Shown here piece by piece: positions 9,459 to 18,428 of a DNA stretch of 64,000 nucleotides. Origin of the DNA: Methyloversatilis thermotolerans (lineage in GTDB: Bacteria > Pseudomonadota > Gammaproteobacteria > Burkholderiales > Rhodocyclaceae); contig NZ_KB889967.1 in the NCBI RefSeq assembly GCF_000372885.1, positions 1-64,000 on the forward strand, read 5' to 3'. Position 1 is the first letter of the stretch, and the number at the start of each line of letters is the position of its first letter. The translations under genes and the position numbers were made by a program. The notes below the pieces were generated by a model that worked only from the letters and a program-made list of their open reading frames with translations, was not told where the DNA came from and searched no databases.

Positions 9459-10856
9459 ATGTCCGCGTCTGTCCGTACCCGATTTGCTCCCAGTCCCACC
9501 GGCTATCTCCATATCGGCGGCGCCCGCACCGCACTCTTTTCCTGGGCTTTCGCGCGGCATCACGGCGGCCAGTTCATTCTGCGCATCGAGGACACGGATG
9601 TAGCGCGTTCCACACCCGAGGCGGTGCAGGCCATCCTCGATGGCATGAAGTGGCTGGATCTGCGGCATGACGAGGGGCCGTTCTACCAGATGCAGCGCAT
9701 GGACCGTTACAAGCAGGTGATTGCGCACCTGCTGGCAGACGGGCTTGCTTATTACTGCTACACGACACCGGACGAACTCGATGCCTTGCGCGAGCATCAG
9801 CGCGCGAACAACGAAAAACCTCGCTACGACGGACGCTGGCGTCCGGCCGCCGGCAAGACGCTGCCATCGCCGCCGTCAGGCGTTCAGCCGGTGGTGCGTT
9901 TCTGCAATCCTCTGGACGGTACGGTCGCCTGGGACGATCTGGTCAAGGGGCGTATAGCGATCGCCAACGAAGAACTGGATGACCTGATCATCGCGCGTGC
10001 CGATGGCACGCCCACCTACAATTTCTGCGTGTGCGTCGACGATTGGGATATGGGCATCACGCATGTCATTCGCGGCGACGACCACGTGAACAACACGCCG
10101 AGGCAGATCAACATATTGCGCGCGCTCGGCGCGACCGTGCCACAGTACGCGCATCTGTCGATGATTCTTGGCGATGATGGCCAGAAGCTGTCCAAGCGCC
10201 ACGGCGCCGTGAGCGTCACGCAGTACGACGACGACGGCTATCTGCCCGAGGCGGTGGTGAACTATCTGGCCCGGCTCGGCTGGAGCCACGGCGACGACGA
10301 AATCTTCTCGCGCGAGCAGTTCGTACAGTGGTTCGACCTCGACCACATTACGCCGTCAGCAGCGCAGTTCAACACCGAAAAGTTGCGCTGGCTGAACGCC
10401 CATTACATGAAGCAGGCTGACAACAGCCGGCTCGCTGCCGAAGTGGCGAGCCGGCTTGCGCGTCGCGGCGTCGATCCCGAAAGCGGTCCGGCAGTCGAAC
10501 CGCTGGTCGCTCTCTACAAGGACCGGGCAAGCACGCTGGTCGAACTGACCGATGCGCTGGAAGCCTTCTTCATCGACCTGCACGTCGCGCCGGAATTGCT
10601 CGCCCAGCACTTGAACGAACCGGTGCGCGATGCCCTCGGCCGGCTGGCGACCCGGCTCGACTCGGTGGTCTGGGAGAAGGCGGCGCTGTCCGCCGCGATC
10701 AAGGACACCTGCACGGAGTGCGGTCTCAAGATGCCCCAGGTCGCCATTCCGTTGCGCGTCGTGCTGCTTGGCCAGCCTCAGACGCCATCGATCGACGCGG
10801 TGCTGGAGGCTTTCGGGCAGGAACGGGTACTCGCGCGGCTGAAGCGCGCACTCTGA
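9459..10856 (+). CDS. gltX: Glutamyl-tRNA synthetase
   Basis: Class I aminoacyl-tRNA synthetase that charges tRNA-Glu (and often tRNA-Gln in organisms with GatCAB). The 465-residue product has the HIGH-type motif in [11 protein letters not shown] (residues 12-21) and the KMSKS-type motif KLSKR at 243-247, the usual family length, and the C-terminal anticodon-binding domain. I choose the ATG at 9459, giving [12 protein letters not shown], over an upstream in-frame ATG at 9390. It stands alone between tRNA-Val (opposite strand) and the TIR gene. Confidence 0.96.
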   Translation: MSASVRTRFAPSPTGYLHIGGARTALFSWAFARHHGGQFILRIEDTDVARSTPEAVQAILDGMKWLDLRHDEGPFYQMQRMDRYKQVIAHLLADGLAYYCYTTPDELDALREHQRANNEKPRYDGRWRPAAGKTLPSPPSGVQPVVRFCNPLDGTVAWDDLVKGRIAIANEELDDLIIARADGTPTYNFCVCVDDWDMGITHVIRGDDHVNNTPRQINILRALGATVPQYAHLSMILGDDGQKLSKRHGAVSVTQYDDDGYLPEAVVNYLARLGWSHGDDEIFSREQFVQWFDLDHITPSAAQFNTEKLRWLNAHYMKQADNSRLAAEVASRLARRGVDPESGPAVEPLVALYKDRASTLVELTDALEAFFIDLHVAPELLAQHLNEPVRDALGRLATRLDSVVWEKAALSAAIKDTCTECGLKMPQVAIPLRVVLLGQPQTPSIDAVLEAFGQERVLARLKRAL

Positions 10857-10991
10857 ACACGTGCGACCGCATGGCCGTGGCGGTCGCACGGAATCCATCC
10901 CCATCTGTCCCCGTCCTGCCGATCGGCATAGACTTGGCTTCCAGCGGGACTGTGCGCAGCGGGCTGCGCCACCCGATAACGGACATGTCGG

Positions 10992-12026
10992 ATGAACCGG
11001 ATTTTCATCAGCTACCGGACGGTCGACGGTGCAAAGGACGCGAGTCGGCTCGCGGCCGATCTCGGGCGTGTCTTCGGTGATGGGCATGTTTTCATCGACA
11101 GACAGGACCTGCGCGGGGGCAAGCGGTGGCGAGAGGAAATCAGCCGCACCCTTGGCGTAAGGCCAGTCGTGCTCGTGCTGGTGACGCCAGGGTTCGCCGG
11201 TGCTCGCCATGCCGATGGTCGCCTGCGCATGGACGACCTCGACGACCCTGTGCGGATGGAGATCGAGTCCGCAATAGAGGCCGGGGCCACACTGCTTCCG
11301 CTGCGGGTGGATGGCACGCCCATGCCGGATGCAGCGATGTTGCCCGCATCCCTGCGTCGTCTCACGACCTATCACGCGCTGCCCCTGCGCACGGATGACT
11401 GGAGCGAAACCGACCTGCCGCGCATCGTCGATGACCTGGTGACGCTGGGTGTGCCGCGTGTCGACATTGCCCGCAGCCTCTTCCCCATGCCTTGGCTTGG
11501 CATCGCGCGCGGCTTTGGCGTCGCCGGGGTATCAGCCATTGCCGCGGTGCTGATCCTTGCGTGGCTGCAGCGGGGATCGGGCGCCGATGGCGAGGTCGTG
11601 CTGCCAGCGACGGCGAGCGGGCCGCTGCGCGAGGCAAGGTTGCCTTCGCCAGACCTGTCCGGTCCCTGGCTGCTCGACACGGCGACCGGGCAGCGCATTG
11701 CTGTCTCGATCCATCAGACCGAATCCCGGCTCGAGCTGCGTTCCGATCCGGTACGCATCGATCACGACCCGGCTTGGCGCACCTATCTCGACACCATTTC
11801 CGCGCAGGACGGGGAACGCCTGACTCATGTCATCTACAGCGCGCGCGGCGAGTTGATCACCGATGCCGCCAGTCTGGCGCTCACCGTGGCCAGCGCCGAC
11901 GAGCGATTCGTCGTCGACACCGGCGCCCTGAAATTGCGCATCGGCCCCAAGGGCCAGGTGATCGCCGGCCAGCTTGTCCTGAACAGCGGCGAGCAGACCA
12001 CTGTCGTGCTGTCGCGCCGACCTTGA
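10992..12026 (+). CDS. TIR-domain protein with one membrane helix and a C-terminal extracytoplasmic domain
   Basis: Residues 1 to about 155 form a bacterial TIR domain: the start IFISYRT, then VFIDRQDLRGGKRW, VVLVLVTPGFAG and DDPVRMEIESA, in which Glu90 is the best candidate for the catalytic glutamate of TIR NADases. A hydrophobic helix spans about 171-192, followed by about 150 residues without a recognised family. The TIR domain would face the cytoplasm. TIR proteins in bacteria can cleave NAD+ or make cyclic ADP-ribose signals, often in phage defence, but no second defence gene is visible here. It precedes the signalling cluster by about 380 bases. Confidence 0.75.
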   Translation: MNRIFISYRTVDGAKDASRLAADLGRVFGDGHVFIDRQDLRGGKRWREEISRTLGVRPVVLVLVTPGFAGARHADGRLRMDDLDDPVRMEIESAIEAGATLLPLRVDGTPMPDAAMLPASLRRLTTYHALPLRTDDWSETDLPRIVDDLVTLGVPRVDIARSLFPMPWLGIARGFGVAGVSAIAAVLILAWLQRGSGADGEVVLPATASGPLREARLPSPDLSGPWLLDTATGQRIAVSIHQTESRLELRSDPVRIDHDPAWRTYLDTISAQDGERLTHVIYSARGELITDAASLALTVASADERFVVDTGALKLRIGPKGQVIAGQLVLNSGEQTTVVLSRRP

Positions 12027-12405
12027 ACGGCCGAAGTTGCGGCCGCGGGTCCGAGGTTCCGCTTCGTGTCTGACACAAGCCCGACACCGACTAAAAGAAC
12101 TGTGTCGCCTCCTCAAGCGCCCGTATCCAGTCCCGTAAGAGCTGCTGAAGGTGTGAACGACTTCACCCCTTGACCACGGGCTGGCGTTTGTTGCGGTCCG
12201 ATCGGGAATGGCGGGGACAACCGACCGTTGCTCGAAATGCGCAATGCTGGATTCGTCTCTGCGTGACGCCTGCGCAGGCGGCTGGCGGATATCGAATCGC
12301 GTTACGTCATGCTTGGGCAATGCGCGGATCATGAGAGCGCACTCAAGCGGATGGCGCGCGACGGTGAGGGGCGCGCATCCAGCTTTTCTGACCGAGGGGG
12401 CGATC
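12027..12405. other. Intergenic region without a recognisable gene
   Basis: I see no protein, tRNA or terminator with a T-run. It holds a short palindrome GTGTCTGACAC near 12066-12076 and a weak GC hairpin just after the TIR gene. It must contain the promoter of the signalling cluster, but I cannot place it. Confidence 0.4.
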
Positions 12406-13518
12406 ATGATGCGGGAAGCAAACGTCCAGGGCAGCGGGGCACTGGCCTGGGATGCTCTGGCGCTGTACCGTGATGCGGCGACGCTGTGGTCGAACGATCT
12501 GTGGCGCGCGGCGGCCGCGGCGGGTAGCTGCTGGCATCCGGCCGAGCCCGGTTGGCGAGGCGACCCCGGACATCTCGATCTGTGGGTGCAGCAATGTCTG
12601 CGCGGCGGTGCCTCGCTGCTGCTGCGCTCGGTGAGCTGGGTCGAGGCCGTCTGGCGCCTTTCGGTCGAGCCGCTGTGCGAAGGGCGTGACGGCTGGATGG
12701 TGCACCTTCAGCCCGAGGTCTTCTCGCCGCGCCATGCCCAGGACCGGGCGGTTTCACTGCTGGCCGTCGATGACGAGGCCTATATCCTGAATGCGCTGCG
12801 CCGATTGCTGCGCCGGTCGGGCTTCGATCTGCGCACGGCAGGCAGCGCCGACGAAGCGTGGGACATGCTGCAACAGCAGCCGGCGGACATCGTGCTGTCG
12901 GATCAGCGCATGCCGGGTACGACCGGCGTGCAGCTGCTGGCGCGCGTGCGTGATCACGCACCGGATACCGTGCGCATCATCCTCTCTGGCTACAGCGATG
13001 CGCAGTCCATCACCGACGCCATCAATGAAGGCGCCGTCTACAAGTTCATCGCCAAGCCGTGGGATGACGCACAGTTGCTGCTCACGCTGAACGAGGCGGC
13101 TGACGTGTTCCGTACCCGCATGCAGACGCGTCAACTGCAGCTCGCGCTGGCCACGGCGAACGCGGAATTGGGTTCGGCCAACCAGCGGCTGAAGACCTTG
13201 CTGTCGGAACAGGACCACCACATTTCTATCGGCGACTACGCGCTGCGGCTGGCGCAGGACCTGAACGATGCCTTGCCCTTTCCGGTGATCGGCCTGGACG
13301 CCGAGGGCCAGCTCGTGACTGCGAACGATGCGGCGGCGCGCTATCTGGGCGTGAGCGCTGCGGATGGCTCGCTCGCCGCCCTGGTCAGGGGACAGCAGGA
13401 CAGCTTCCGCCGGGGATTCGAGTTCGCCGGACGGCAGTGGTGCCTGTGCATCGGATTGCTCGGCGGTGGCGCCGGACGCGTGATCGCCCTGATGCCGGAG
13501 AGCGGCCATGAACTCTGA
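12406..13518 (+). CDS. Response regulator with a Trp-rich N-terminal domain, REC and a PAS-like C-terminus
   Basis: The REC domain spans about residues 117-235, with acidic pocket VDDE and phospho-acceptor Asp166 in SDQRMPG and the conserved Lys in KPWDD. Residues 1-110 hold many tryptophans and match no family I know. A coiled-coil linker (about 245-275) leads to a short PAS-like segment reading PVIGLDAEGQLV. I use the ATG at 12406 because GAGGGGG precedes it by a good distance; the frame is open to 12208. The REC sequence is close to that of the HD-GYP protein downstream. First gene of the seven-gene signalling run; overlaps the next ORF by 11 bases. Confidence 0.75.
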   Translation: MMREANVQGSGALAWDALALYRDAATLWSNDLWRAAAAAGSCWHPAEPGWRGDPGHLDLWVQQCLRGGASLLLRSVSWVEAVWRLSVEPLCEGRDGWMVHLQPEVFSPRHAQDRAVSLLAVDDEAYILNALRRLLRRSGFDLRTAGSADEAWDMLQQQPADIVLSDQRMPGTTGVQLLARVRDHAPDTVRIILSGYSDAQSITDAINEGAVYKFIAKPWDDAQLLLTLNEAADVFRTRMQTRQLQLALATANAELGSANQRLKTLLSEQDHHISIGDYALRLAQDLNDALPFPVIGLDAEGQLVTANDAAARYLGVSAADGSLAALVRGQQDSFRRGFEFAGRQWCLCIGLLGGGAGRVIALMPESGHEL

Positions 13519-13681
13519 TGCGGACATGATCGCGGACAAGGCCGCAGACGAGCTGCGACTGCGCCAGCGGATCGGAGAGGTGCTGATGGACAATGATCAG
13601 GACGACCCACGCATCCGCCTGCTGACCGAAGTCGTCCTGCGCTGCATGATCCTGGAGCAGTGCGATGAACAGCCCGAGTGA
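13508..13681 (+). CDS. 57-residue acidic/helical protein nested between regulator and HDOD genes
   Basis: The ATG at 13508 lies inside the end of the preceding regulator gene (11-base overlap), and its stop at 13681 lies 17 bases inside the following HDOD gene. The product begins MNSDADMIADKAADELRLRQ and is rich in charged residues, with predicted helix through most of its length. I do not recognise a family. The double overlap suggests translational coupling and a role with its neighbours, such as an adaptor. Confidence 0.5.
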   Translation: MNSDADMIADKAADELRLRQRIGEVLMDNDQDDPRIRLLTEVVLRCMILEQCDEQPE

Positions 13682-14507
13682 CGCGCTCGCCGACGACGTC
13701 GTGCTGCCGCCGTTGCCAGAGGTGGTGGCCGAGCTCATTCCCATGCTGGGACAGGAGCAGGTACATGGTGCGCAACTCGCCCGGACCGTCGGACGCGATC
13801 CGGCTCTGGCCGGTGCGACGCTGAAGCTGGCCAATTCCTCCTTCTTCGGACTGACCGGACGTGTCGCCAGCATGCAGGACGCGATCACGCTGATCGGCGT
13901 CAATGCAGTGCGCAACATGCTGCTGATACTTGGCATGCGCGATGCGTTGAAGCCGGCCTGCGGCACGGTCGATGTCCATGACTTCTGGCTGCATGCGCTC
14001 GAGACCGGAGCGGCTGCGCGTGCGCTGGCACGTCCCCACGATGCCTGCGGGGACGAGGCATTTCTCGCCGGCCTGCTGCACGACCTGGGCAAGCTGGTGC
14101 AGGTATGCAGCTACCCGGACGGTTTTGCGCGCATCAGCGCACAGGTCGCGCAGAGCCGGTGCAGTTGGCGGCAGGCCGAGAGCGAGACCGATTGCCCCGG
14201 GCACGAGGCGTGCGGTGCCATGCTGGCGCATGCCTGGCGGCTGCCGCCCGTGCTCGCCCTGGTGATGTCCGGGCATCACATGCCTGATGGCGACGCACCG
14301 CTGTTGGTGCACCGCGTGCACCTGGCCAATCTGATCGCACATGTCGCGATTGCCGATCAGCCGGGCGCGGAGCCGGCCGCACGCCTGCAAGCCATGAGCT
14401 GGCAGAGGCTGGCACCGGCCGAGTCGGACATCGAGCGCGCAGTAACCGCCGTCCGCCGCCTGCGCGCCCGGGCAGGCGAATGGCGCGCCCTTCTGCGCGA
14501 CACCTGA
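13665..14507 (+). CDS. HDOD-domain signalling protein
   Basis: The 280-residue protein is an HDOD domain: PLPEVVAELIPMLGQEQ, then KLANSSFFGL, ITLIGVNAVRNMLL, and the HD-like LLHDLGK, which HDOD proteins keep while lacking enzyme activity. Such proteins act as scaffolds or output modules in chemotaxis, c-di-GMP and twitching systems. The start ATG overlaps the small upstream ORF. It lies between a REC-PAS regulator and a REC-HD-GYP regulator, so it probably receives a signal from one of them. Confidence 0.85.
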   Translation: MNSPSDALADDVVLPPLPEVVAELIPMLGQEQVHGAQLARTVGRDPALAGATLKLANSSFFGLTGRVASMQDAITLIGVNAVRNMLLILGMRDALKPACGTVDVHDFWLHALETGAAARALARPHDACGDEAFLAGLLHDLGKLVQVCSYPDGFARISAQVAQSRCSWRQAESETDCPGHEACGAMLAHAWRLPPVLALVMSGHHMPDGDAPLLVHRVHLANLIAHVAIADQPGAEPAARLQAMSWQRLAPAESDIERAVTAVRRLRARAGEWRALLRDT

Positions 14508-14623
14508 CGGCGGTTCGCGGATACCCGATGTGGCAGCGCACAAGTTGAACTAAGGTTAAATGCATAAAGACATGCGCAGGCGAGGACGTGAACCGTGAAC
14601 AGATTCACGCCCTGGAAACTGGC

Positions 14624-15955
14624 ATGAACATGAACGACACCTCGCAGTTGCAGCCCGCCTCGACGGGCGACGCCATCGCACCGCTGGCGGTGCTGTGTGT
14701 CGATGACGAGCGCGGCATCCTGTCCTCGCTCCGTCGCCTGCTCCGGCCGCTGGGACACCAGGTCCATGTGGCGGAGAGTGCCGCCGAGGCCCTCGGCCTG
14801 CTCGAAACCACCCCGGTCGATCTGGTCATTTCCGACATGCGCATGCCCGAGATGGATGGCGCGGAGTTCCTTGCGCGCGTGCGCGCACGCTGGCCGCAGC
14901 CGGTACGGGTGCTGCTCACCGGCTACTCGGACCTGTCTTCGACGATAGACGCGATCAACCGCGGCGAGATCCATCGCTTCGTGTCCAAGCCGTGGGACGA
15001 CGAACATCTGCTGTCCGTGGTGCGGGACGGACTGTCCCGCCGCATGCTGGAGCGCGAGCGCGAGCAACTGCGCCGGCGCATCGAGGAACAGAACCAGGAA
15101 CTGCTGCAGATGAATGTGCTGCTCGAGGAGAAGGTCGAGGCGCGCACAGCGGAGCTTGCGCTCGCCAACGATCATCTCAAGCAGAACTTCCTCACGTCGA
15201 TCAAGGTGTTCTCCAATCTGATCGAGATTCGCCATCCGGTGCTCAAGGGCCATTCGCGCCGCGTGTCGGAACTCGCGCGTACCATGGCGCGGCTGTTGAA
15301 TCTGCCGCAGGCGCAGATCAACGAGGTGTTCGCGGCGTCCCTGCTGCACGACATCGGCAAGATCGGCCTCAGTGACGAGGTCATCGCGCAGCCCAGCGAC
15401 CGGCTGGTGGGAGAGCCGCTGAAGGCGTGGCGCGCGCATGCGGCTCTCGGCGAGTCGGCGCTGCTGGCGCTCGATTCACTGCGCGCATCGGCCCGCATCA
15501 TCCGTCACCACCACGAGCGCTACGACGGAAAGGGATTCCCGGACGGGCTCCAGGGCGAGGCGATTCCGCTTGGCGCGCGCATCCTCGCCGTCGCCAATGA
15601 TTTCGACAGCTACATGCACGGCCTGGTCTGCGGCACGCGGCACAGCGAGGACGAGTCCTTCGACTACATCGCGCGTGGCCGCGGTTCACGCTATGACGCG
15701 GCCGTGGTCGAGGCACTGTCGGCGGCGCTGGCCGAGGAGGCGAACGCGCGTCTGCGCGACGACGCCCTGCCGGTGGACAAGCTGGAACCCGGCATGGTGC
15801 TCTCGCGCGATCTGGTCGATCGCGACGGCCGCCTGCTGCTTGCGGCCGATTTCCGAATGGATGGTGTCGTGATCCGCCAGATCCGCGACTATGCGTCCCG
15901 GGTCAATCCCACCATGAAGGTCCACGTCCACCCCCCTGTGTCGAAAGCGAGCTGA
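14624..15955 (+). CDS. RpfG-like response regulator with REC and HD-GYP domains
   Basis: Residues about 20-135 form a REC domain (Asp71 in SDMRMPEMDG); a coiled coil of about 50 residues follows, then an HD-GYP domain with His242-Asp243 in LLHDIGKIG. The signature reads HHERYDGKGFPDG, with GFP in place of GYP. HD-GYP enzymes hydrolyse cyclic-di-GMP; whether this one is active is uncertain. A C-terminal tail contains KLEPGMVLSRDL, common after such domains. The start at 14624 is preferred over the GTG at 14588 because of the GGAAA upstream. Next gene follows after three bases. Confidence 0.85.
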   Translation: MNMNDTSQLQPASTGDAIAPLAVLCVDDERGILSSLRRLLRPLGHQVHVAESAAEALGLLETTPVDLVISDMRMPEMDGAEFLARVRARWPQPVRVLLTGYSDLSSTIDAINRGEIHRFVSKPWDDEHLLSVVRDGLSRRMLEREREQLRRRIEEQNQELLQMNVLLEEKVEARTAELALANDHLKQNFLTSIKVFSNLIEIRHPVLKGHSRRVSELARTMARLLNLPQAQINEVFAASLLHDIGKIGLSDEVIAQPSDRLVGEPLKAWRAHAALGESALLALDSLRASARIIRHHHERYDGKGFPDGLQGEAIPLGARILAVANDFDSYMHGLVCGTRHSEDESFDYIARGRGSRYDAAVVEALSAALAEEANARLRDDALPVDKLEPGMVLSRDLVDRDGRLLLAADFRMDGVVIRQIRDYASRVNPTMKVHVHPPVSKAS

Positions 15956-15958
15956 ACC

Positions 15959-16327
15959 ATGGCACTGTCCGTACTTGTCGTCGATGACTCGCCGATGGCG
16001 AGAAAGATGCTGATCAAGTCCCTGCCGCCGGACTGGGACATCGACATCCGTCAGGCCGGCAACGGCCATGAGGCGCTGGCCGCCTATCGCGAGGGCCGGG
16101 CCGACGTGATTTTCCTCGACCTCAACATGCCGGGGCTCGACGGCTACGGCGTGCTGGAGACGCTGCAGCGCGAGGATCTGAACTGCTTCGTCATCGTCGT
16201 GTCGGCGGACGTGCAGCCCCAAGCGCGCGAGCGCGTGATGCAGATGGGCGCCATCGCCTTCGTGCAGAAGCCGGTGGATGCCGCCAAGCTGGAGCCGGTG
16301 CTGCGCGAGTACGGGGTGGTGGTATGA
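15959..16327 (+). CDS. CheY-like single-domain response regulator
   Basis: 122 residues forming one REC domain: acidic pair Asp9-Asp10 in VVDDS, phospho-acceptor Asp54 in FLDLNMPG, a Ser/Thr switch in VIVVSAD and the Lys in QKPVD. It follows the HD-GYP gene by three bases and overlaps the CheC-like gene by four (ATGA), so the two products are very likely made together. The adjacent CheC-like phosphatase probably acts on it. Confidence 0.88.
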   Translation: MALSVLVVDDSPMARKMLIKSLPPDWDIDIRQAGNGHEALAAYREGRADVIFLDLNMPGLDGYGVLETLQREDLNCFVIVVSADVQPQARERVMQMGAIAFVQKPVDAAKLEPVLREYGVVV

Positions 16328-16941
16328 ACGCCGCGCTGCTGACCGAGGAGCAGAACGAGGCGCTGCAGGAGATCGCCAATATCGGCATGGGGCGGGCCGG
16401 GCGCTCGATCGCCGGCGTGTTCGACGAATTCGTCGAACTGTCGGTGCCTCGTGTGCGGGAGGCTCGGCTTGACAGCCTGACCGAGGCAGTCGCCGGCCTG
16501 ATTCCGGAAGAGACGCTCACCGCGGTACGCCAGGGCTTCTTCGGACGGGTGCGTGGCGAGGTGATCGTCGTGTTCGGCATGAATGGCTGCCGTGATCTTG
16601 CCGGACTCATGGGCTATGGCGATTCCCTGGTCGCAGCCGATGAGGACGAACTGCTGCTGGATGTGGCGAACGTGATCGTGAGTGCCTGCCTGGGCGGCAT
16701 TGCCGAACAGCTGTCGACCGAACTGTCGGTGTCCGCCCCCTCGGTGTTGGCCAGCCACGTGCCGCCCGCCGGCCTGTTCGGCGCGACGCGCGAGGCTCCC
16801 GACGGCAGCGGCGCCCTCATCGTCGAGGTGAATTTCCGGCTGGAACGGCACAGCTTTGCGTGTTCGTTGCTCATGATGCTGCCGGCCGATGGCGTCGGCG
16901 CGATAAGGCAGGCGCTGGATGACTTCCTCGCCAGTTTCTGA
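16324..16941 (+). CDS. CheC-like protein phosphatase of a response regulator
   Basis: 205 residues with the two repeated CheC active-site elements: E-x2-N in EALQEIANIGMGRA near residue 15, and D-x3-D-x2-N in DELLLDVANVIVS near residue 115. CheC enzymes dephosphorylate CheY-like proteins. No CheA, CheW, CheB or CheR is present in the window, so this is a CheC used outside a standard chemotaxis operon. It overlaps the CheY-like gene by four bases. Confidence 0.85.
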   Translation: MNAALLTEEQNEALQEIANIGMGRAGRSIAGVFDEFVELSVPRVREARLDSLTEAVAGLIPEETLTAVRQGFFGRVRGEVIVVFGMNGCRDLAGLMGYGDSLVAADEDELLLDVANVIVSACLGGIAEQLSTELSVSAPSVLASHVPPAGLFGATREAPDGSGALIVEVNFRLERHSFACSLLMMLPADGVGAIRQALDDFLASF

Positions 16942-16981
16942 AGCGCACCGGTCGTCACCGGCCTTGACGGAGGAATCTGCC

Positions 16982-18307
16982 GTGGATCGCAACGAATCCT
17001 GCTTGAGCGCCACCGATCGCATGATCGACATGATGGACGTCGGCGTGTTCGCGGTGGATCGCGAACTGCATGTACGGAGCTGGAATGCCTTCATGGTGGC
17101 GCATGCCGGCAAGGGGCGGCGAGAGGTGCTCGGGCGCTCTATCTTCGAGGTGTTTCCCGAACTGCCGCGTTCCTGGCTGCAGAAGAAATTCGATCGCGTA
17201 TTCGCGCTCGGGGCGCCGTCCTTCACGTCGTGGGAACAGAGACCCTGGCTGTTCCGGCTGCCGCACAACCGCCCGATCACCGGCGGCGTCGACTGCATGC
17301 AGCAGGACACGCGTCTGGTGCCGCTGAAGAATGGCGATGGCGAGGTCGCCCTGGTGCTGGTGTGCGTTTTCGACGTGACCGACGCGGCGATGCTGCAGCG
17401 CCGCCTGGCGGAAACCGTAACCGCCCTGGAGGCCGAGCGGGCCGAACAGCAGAAGCTGATTGCGCGTCTGGCGGAGGCGCAGGAACAGCTTGTCCAGTCG
17501 GAAAAGCTCGCCGCCATCGGCCAACTCGCGGCCGGCGTCGCGCACGAGATCAACAATCCGGTCGGCTTCGTCATGTCGAACTTCCGTTCGCTTGAACAGT
17601 ACCTGGATGGCGCGTTCGCCCTGGTCGAAGCGTTCGACCGCCACATCGATCTGCTTCCCGACGCGGCGCGGACGGCGATCGAGAAGCTCAAGAGCGACAT
17701 GGACTACGAATTTGTCGCCGACGATGCGCGCAGTCTGGTGGCGGAAAGCCGCGACGGACTGGAGCGCGTCAAGCGCATCGTGGCCGATCTGCGCGATTTC
17801 TCCCGGGTCGGCGAAACCGACTGGCAGTGGGCCAGCGTGCATGGCTGCCTGGACAGCACGCTCAATGTGGTCATGAACGAAATCAAGTACAAGGCTCAGG
17901 TGGTCAAGGATTATGGCGAACTGCCGCAGATCGAGTGCATGCCGTTCCAGCTTAACCAGGTGTTCCTGAATCTGCTGGTGAATGCGGCGCAGGCCATAGA
18001 GGGGCAGGGCAGCATCACGCTGCGCACACGCGCCGAGGCCGAGCAGGTCGTGATCCAGATCGCCGATACCGGCTGCGGCATGCCGCCGGACGTGCTGCGG
18101 CGCATCTTCGATCCCTTCTTCACCACCAAGCCGGTCGGCAAGGGAACGGGTCTGGGATTGTCGGTCACGCACAGCATCATCGGTCGCCATCACGGCAGCA
18201 TCGCGGTGGACAGCACGCCCGGACAGGGCACCACCTTCACCTTGCGCCTGCCCGTGCGGCAGGCGGCCGCGCAGTCGACGGCGGACCGCGAGGTGCAGGC
18301 CGCCTGA
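16982..18307 (+). CDS. PAS-domain histidine kinase
   Basis: A soluble 441-residue kinase: a PAS domain (about residues 15-130, DVGVFAVDRELHVRSWN), a coiled coil with KLIARLAEAQEQL, a HisKA-type helix with His188 in GVAHEINNPVGF, and an ATPase domain with NAAQAIEG and the G2 box GTGLGLS. The start is the GTG at 16982, which has a very good GGAGGA seven bases upstream; an in-frame ATG at 16919 inside the CheC-like gene lacks one. It ends the signalling cluster and is the likely phosphate donor for the three REC proteins. Confidence 0.88.
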   Translation: MDRNESCLSATDRMIDMMDVGVFAVDRELHVRSWNAFMVAHAGKGRREVLGRSIFEVFPELPRSWLQKKFDRVFALGAPSFTSWEQRPWLFRLPHNRPITGGVDCMQQDTRLVPLKNGDGEVALVLVCVFDVTDAAMLQRRLAETVTALEAERAEQQKLIARLAEAQEQLVQSEKLAAIGQLAAGVAHEINNPVGFVMSNFRSLEQYLDGAFALVEAFDRHIDLLPDAARTAIEKLKSDMDYEFVADDARSLVAESRDGLERVKRIVADLRDFSRVGETDWQWASVHGCLDSTLNVVMNEIKYKAQVVKDYGELPQIECMPFQLNQVFLNLLVNAAQAIEGQGSITLRTRAEAEQVVIQIADTGCGMPPDVLRRIFDPFFTTKPVGKGTGLGLSVTHSIIGRHHGSIAVDSTPGQGTTFTLRLPVRQAAAQSTADREVQAA

Positions 18308-18399
18308 TCCGCCGGTGCAGCACGTCCGGACGGCAGGCGCCGGTCGCTGCCTGTTGTAACGGATTTATCGCCGACGCGCGTCGCGGCTCGCTTAAACTC

Positions 18400-18425
18400 G
18401 GGAACTTCCGATTTTTCAGGTTCCC
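18400..18425 (+). promoter_or_regulatory. Hairpin covering the manC leader
   Basis: GGGAAC (18400-18405) pairs with GTTCCC (18420-18425), ending three bases before the ATG at 18429. It could hide the ribosome binding site and control translation. Confidence 0.3.
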
Positions 18426-18428
18426 GTC

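Noticed and set aside
10992-12026. Thoeris-type anti-phage system
   Set aside because: No ThsA or SIR2/SLOG effector, and no second defence gene next to the TIR protein.
12027-12405. Sigma-54 promoter before the signalling cluster (TGGC-TTGC pattern near 12182)
   Set aside because: The GG and GC pairs are about ten bases apart instead of twelve, so the match fails.
15959-16941. Standard chemotaxis operon
   Set aside because: CheA, CheW, CheR and CheB are missing; the kinase is of the HisKA type.
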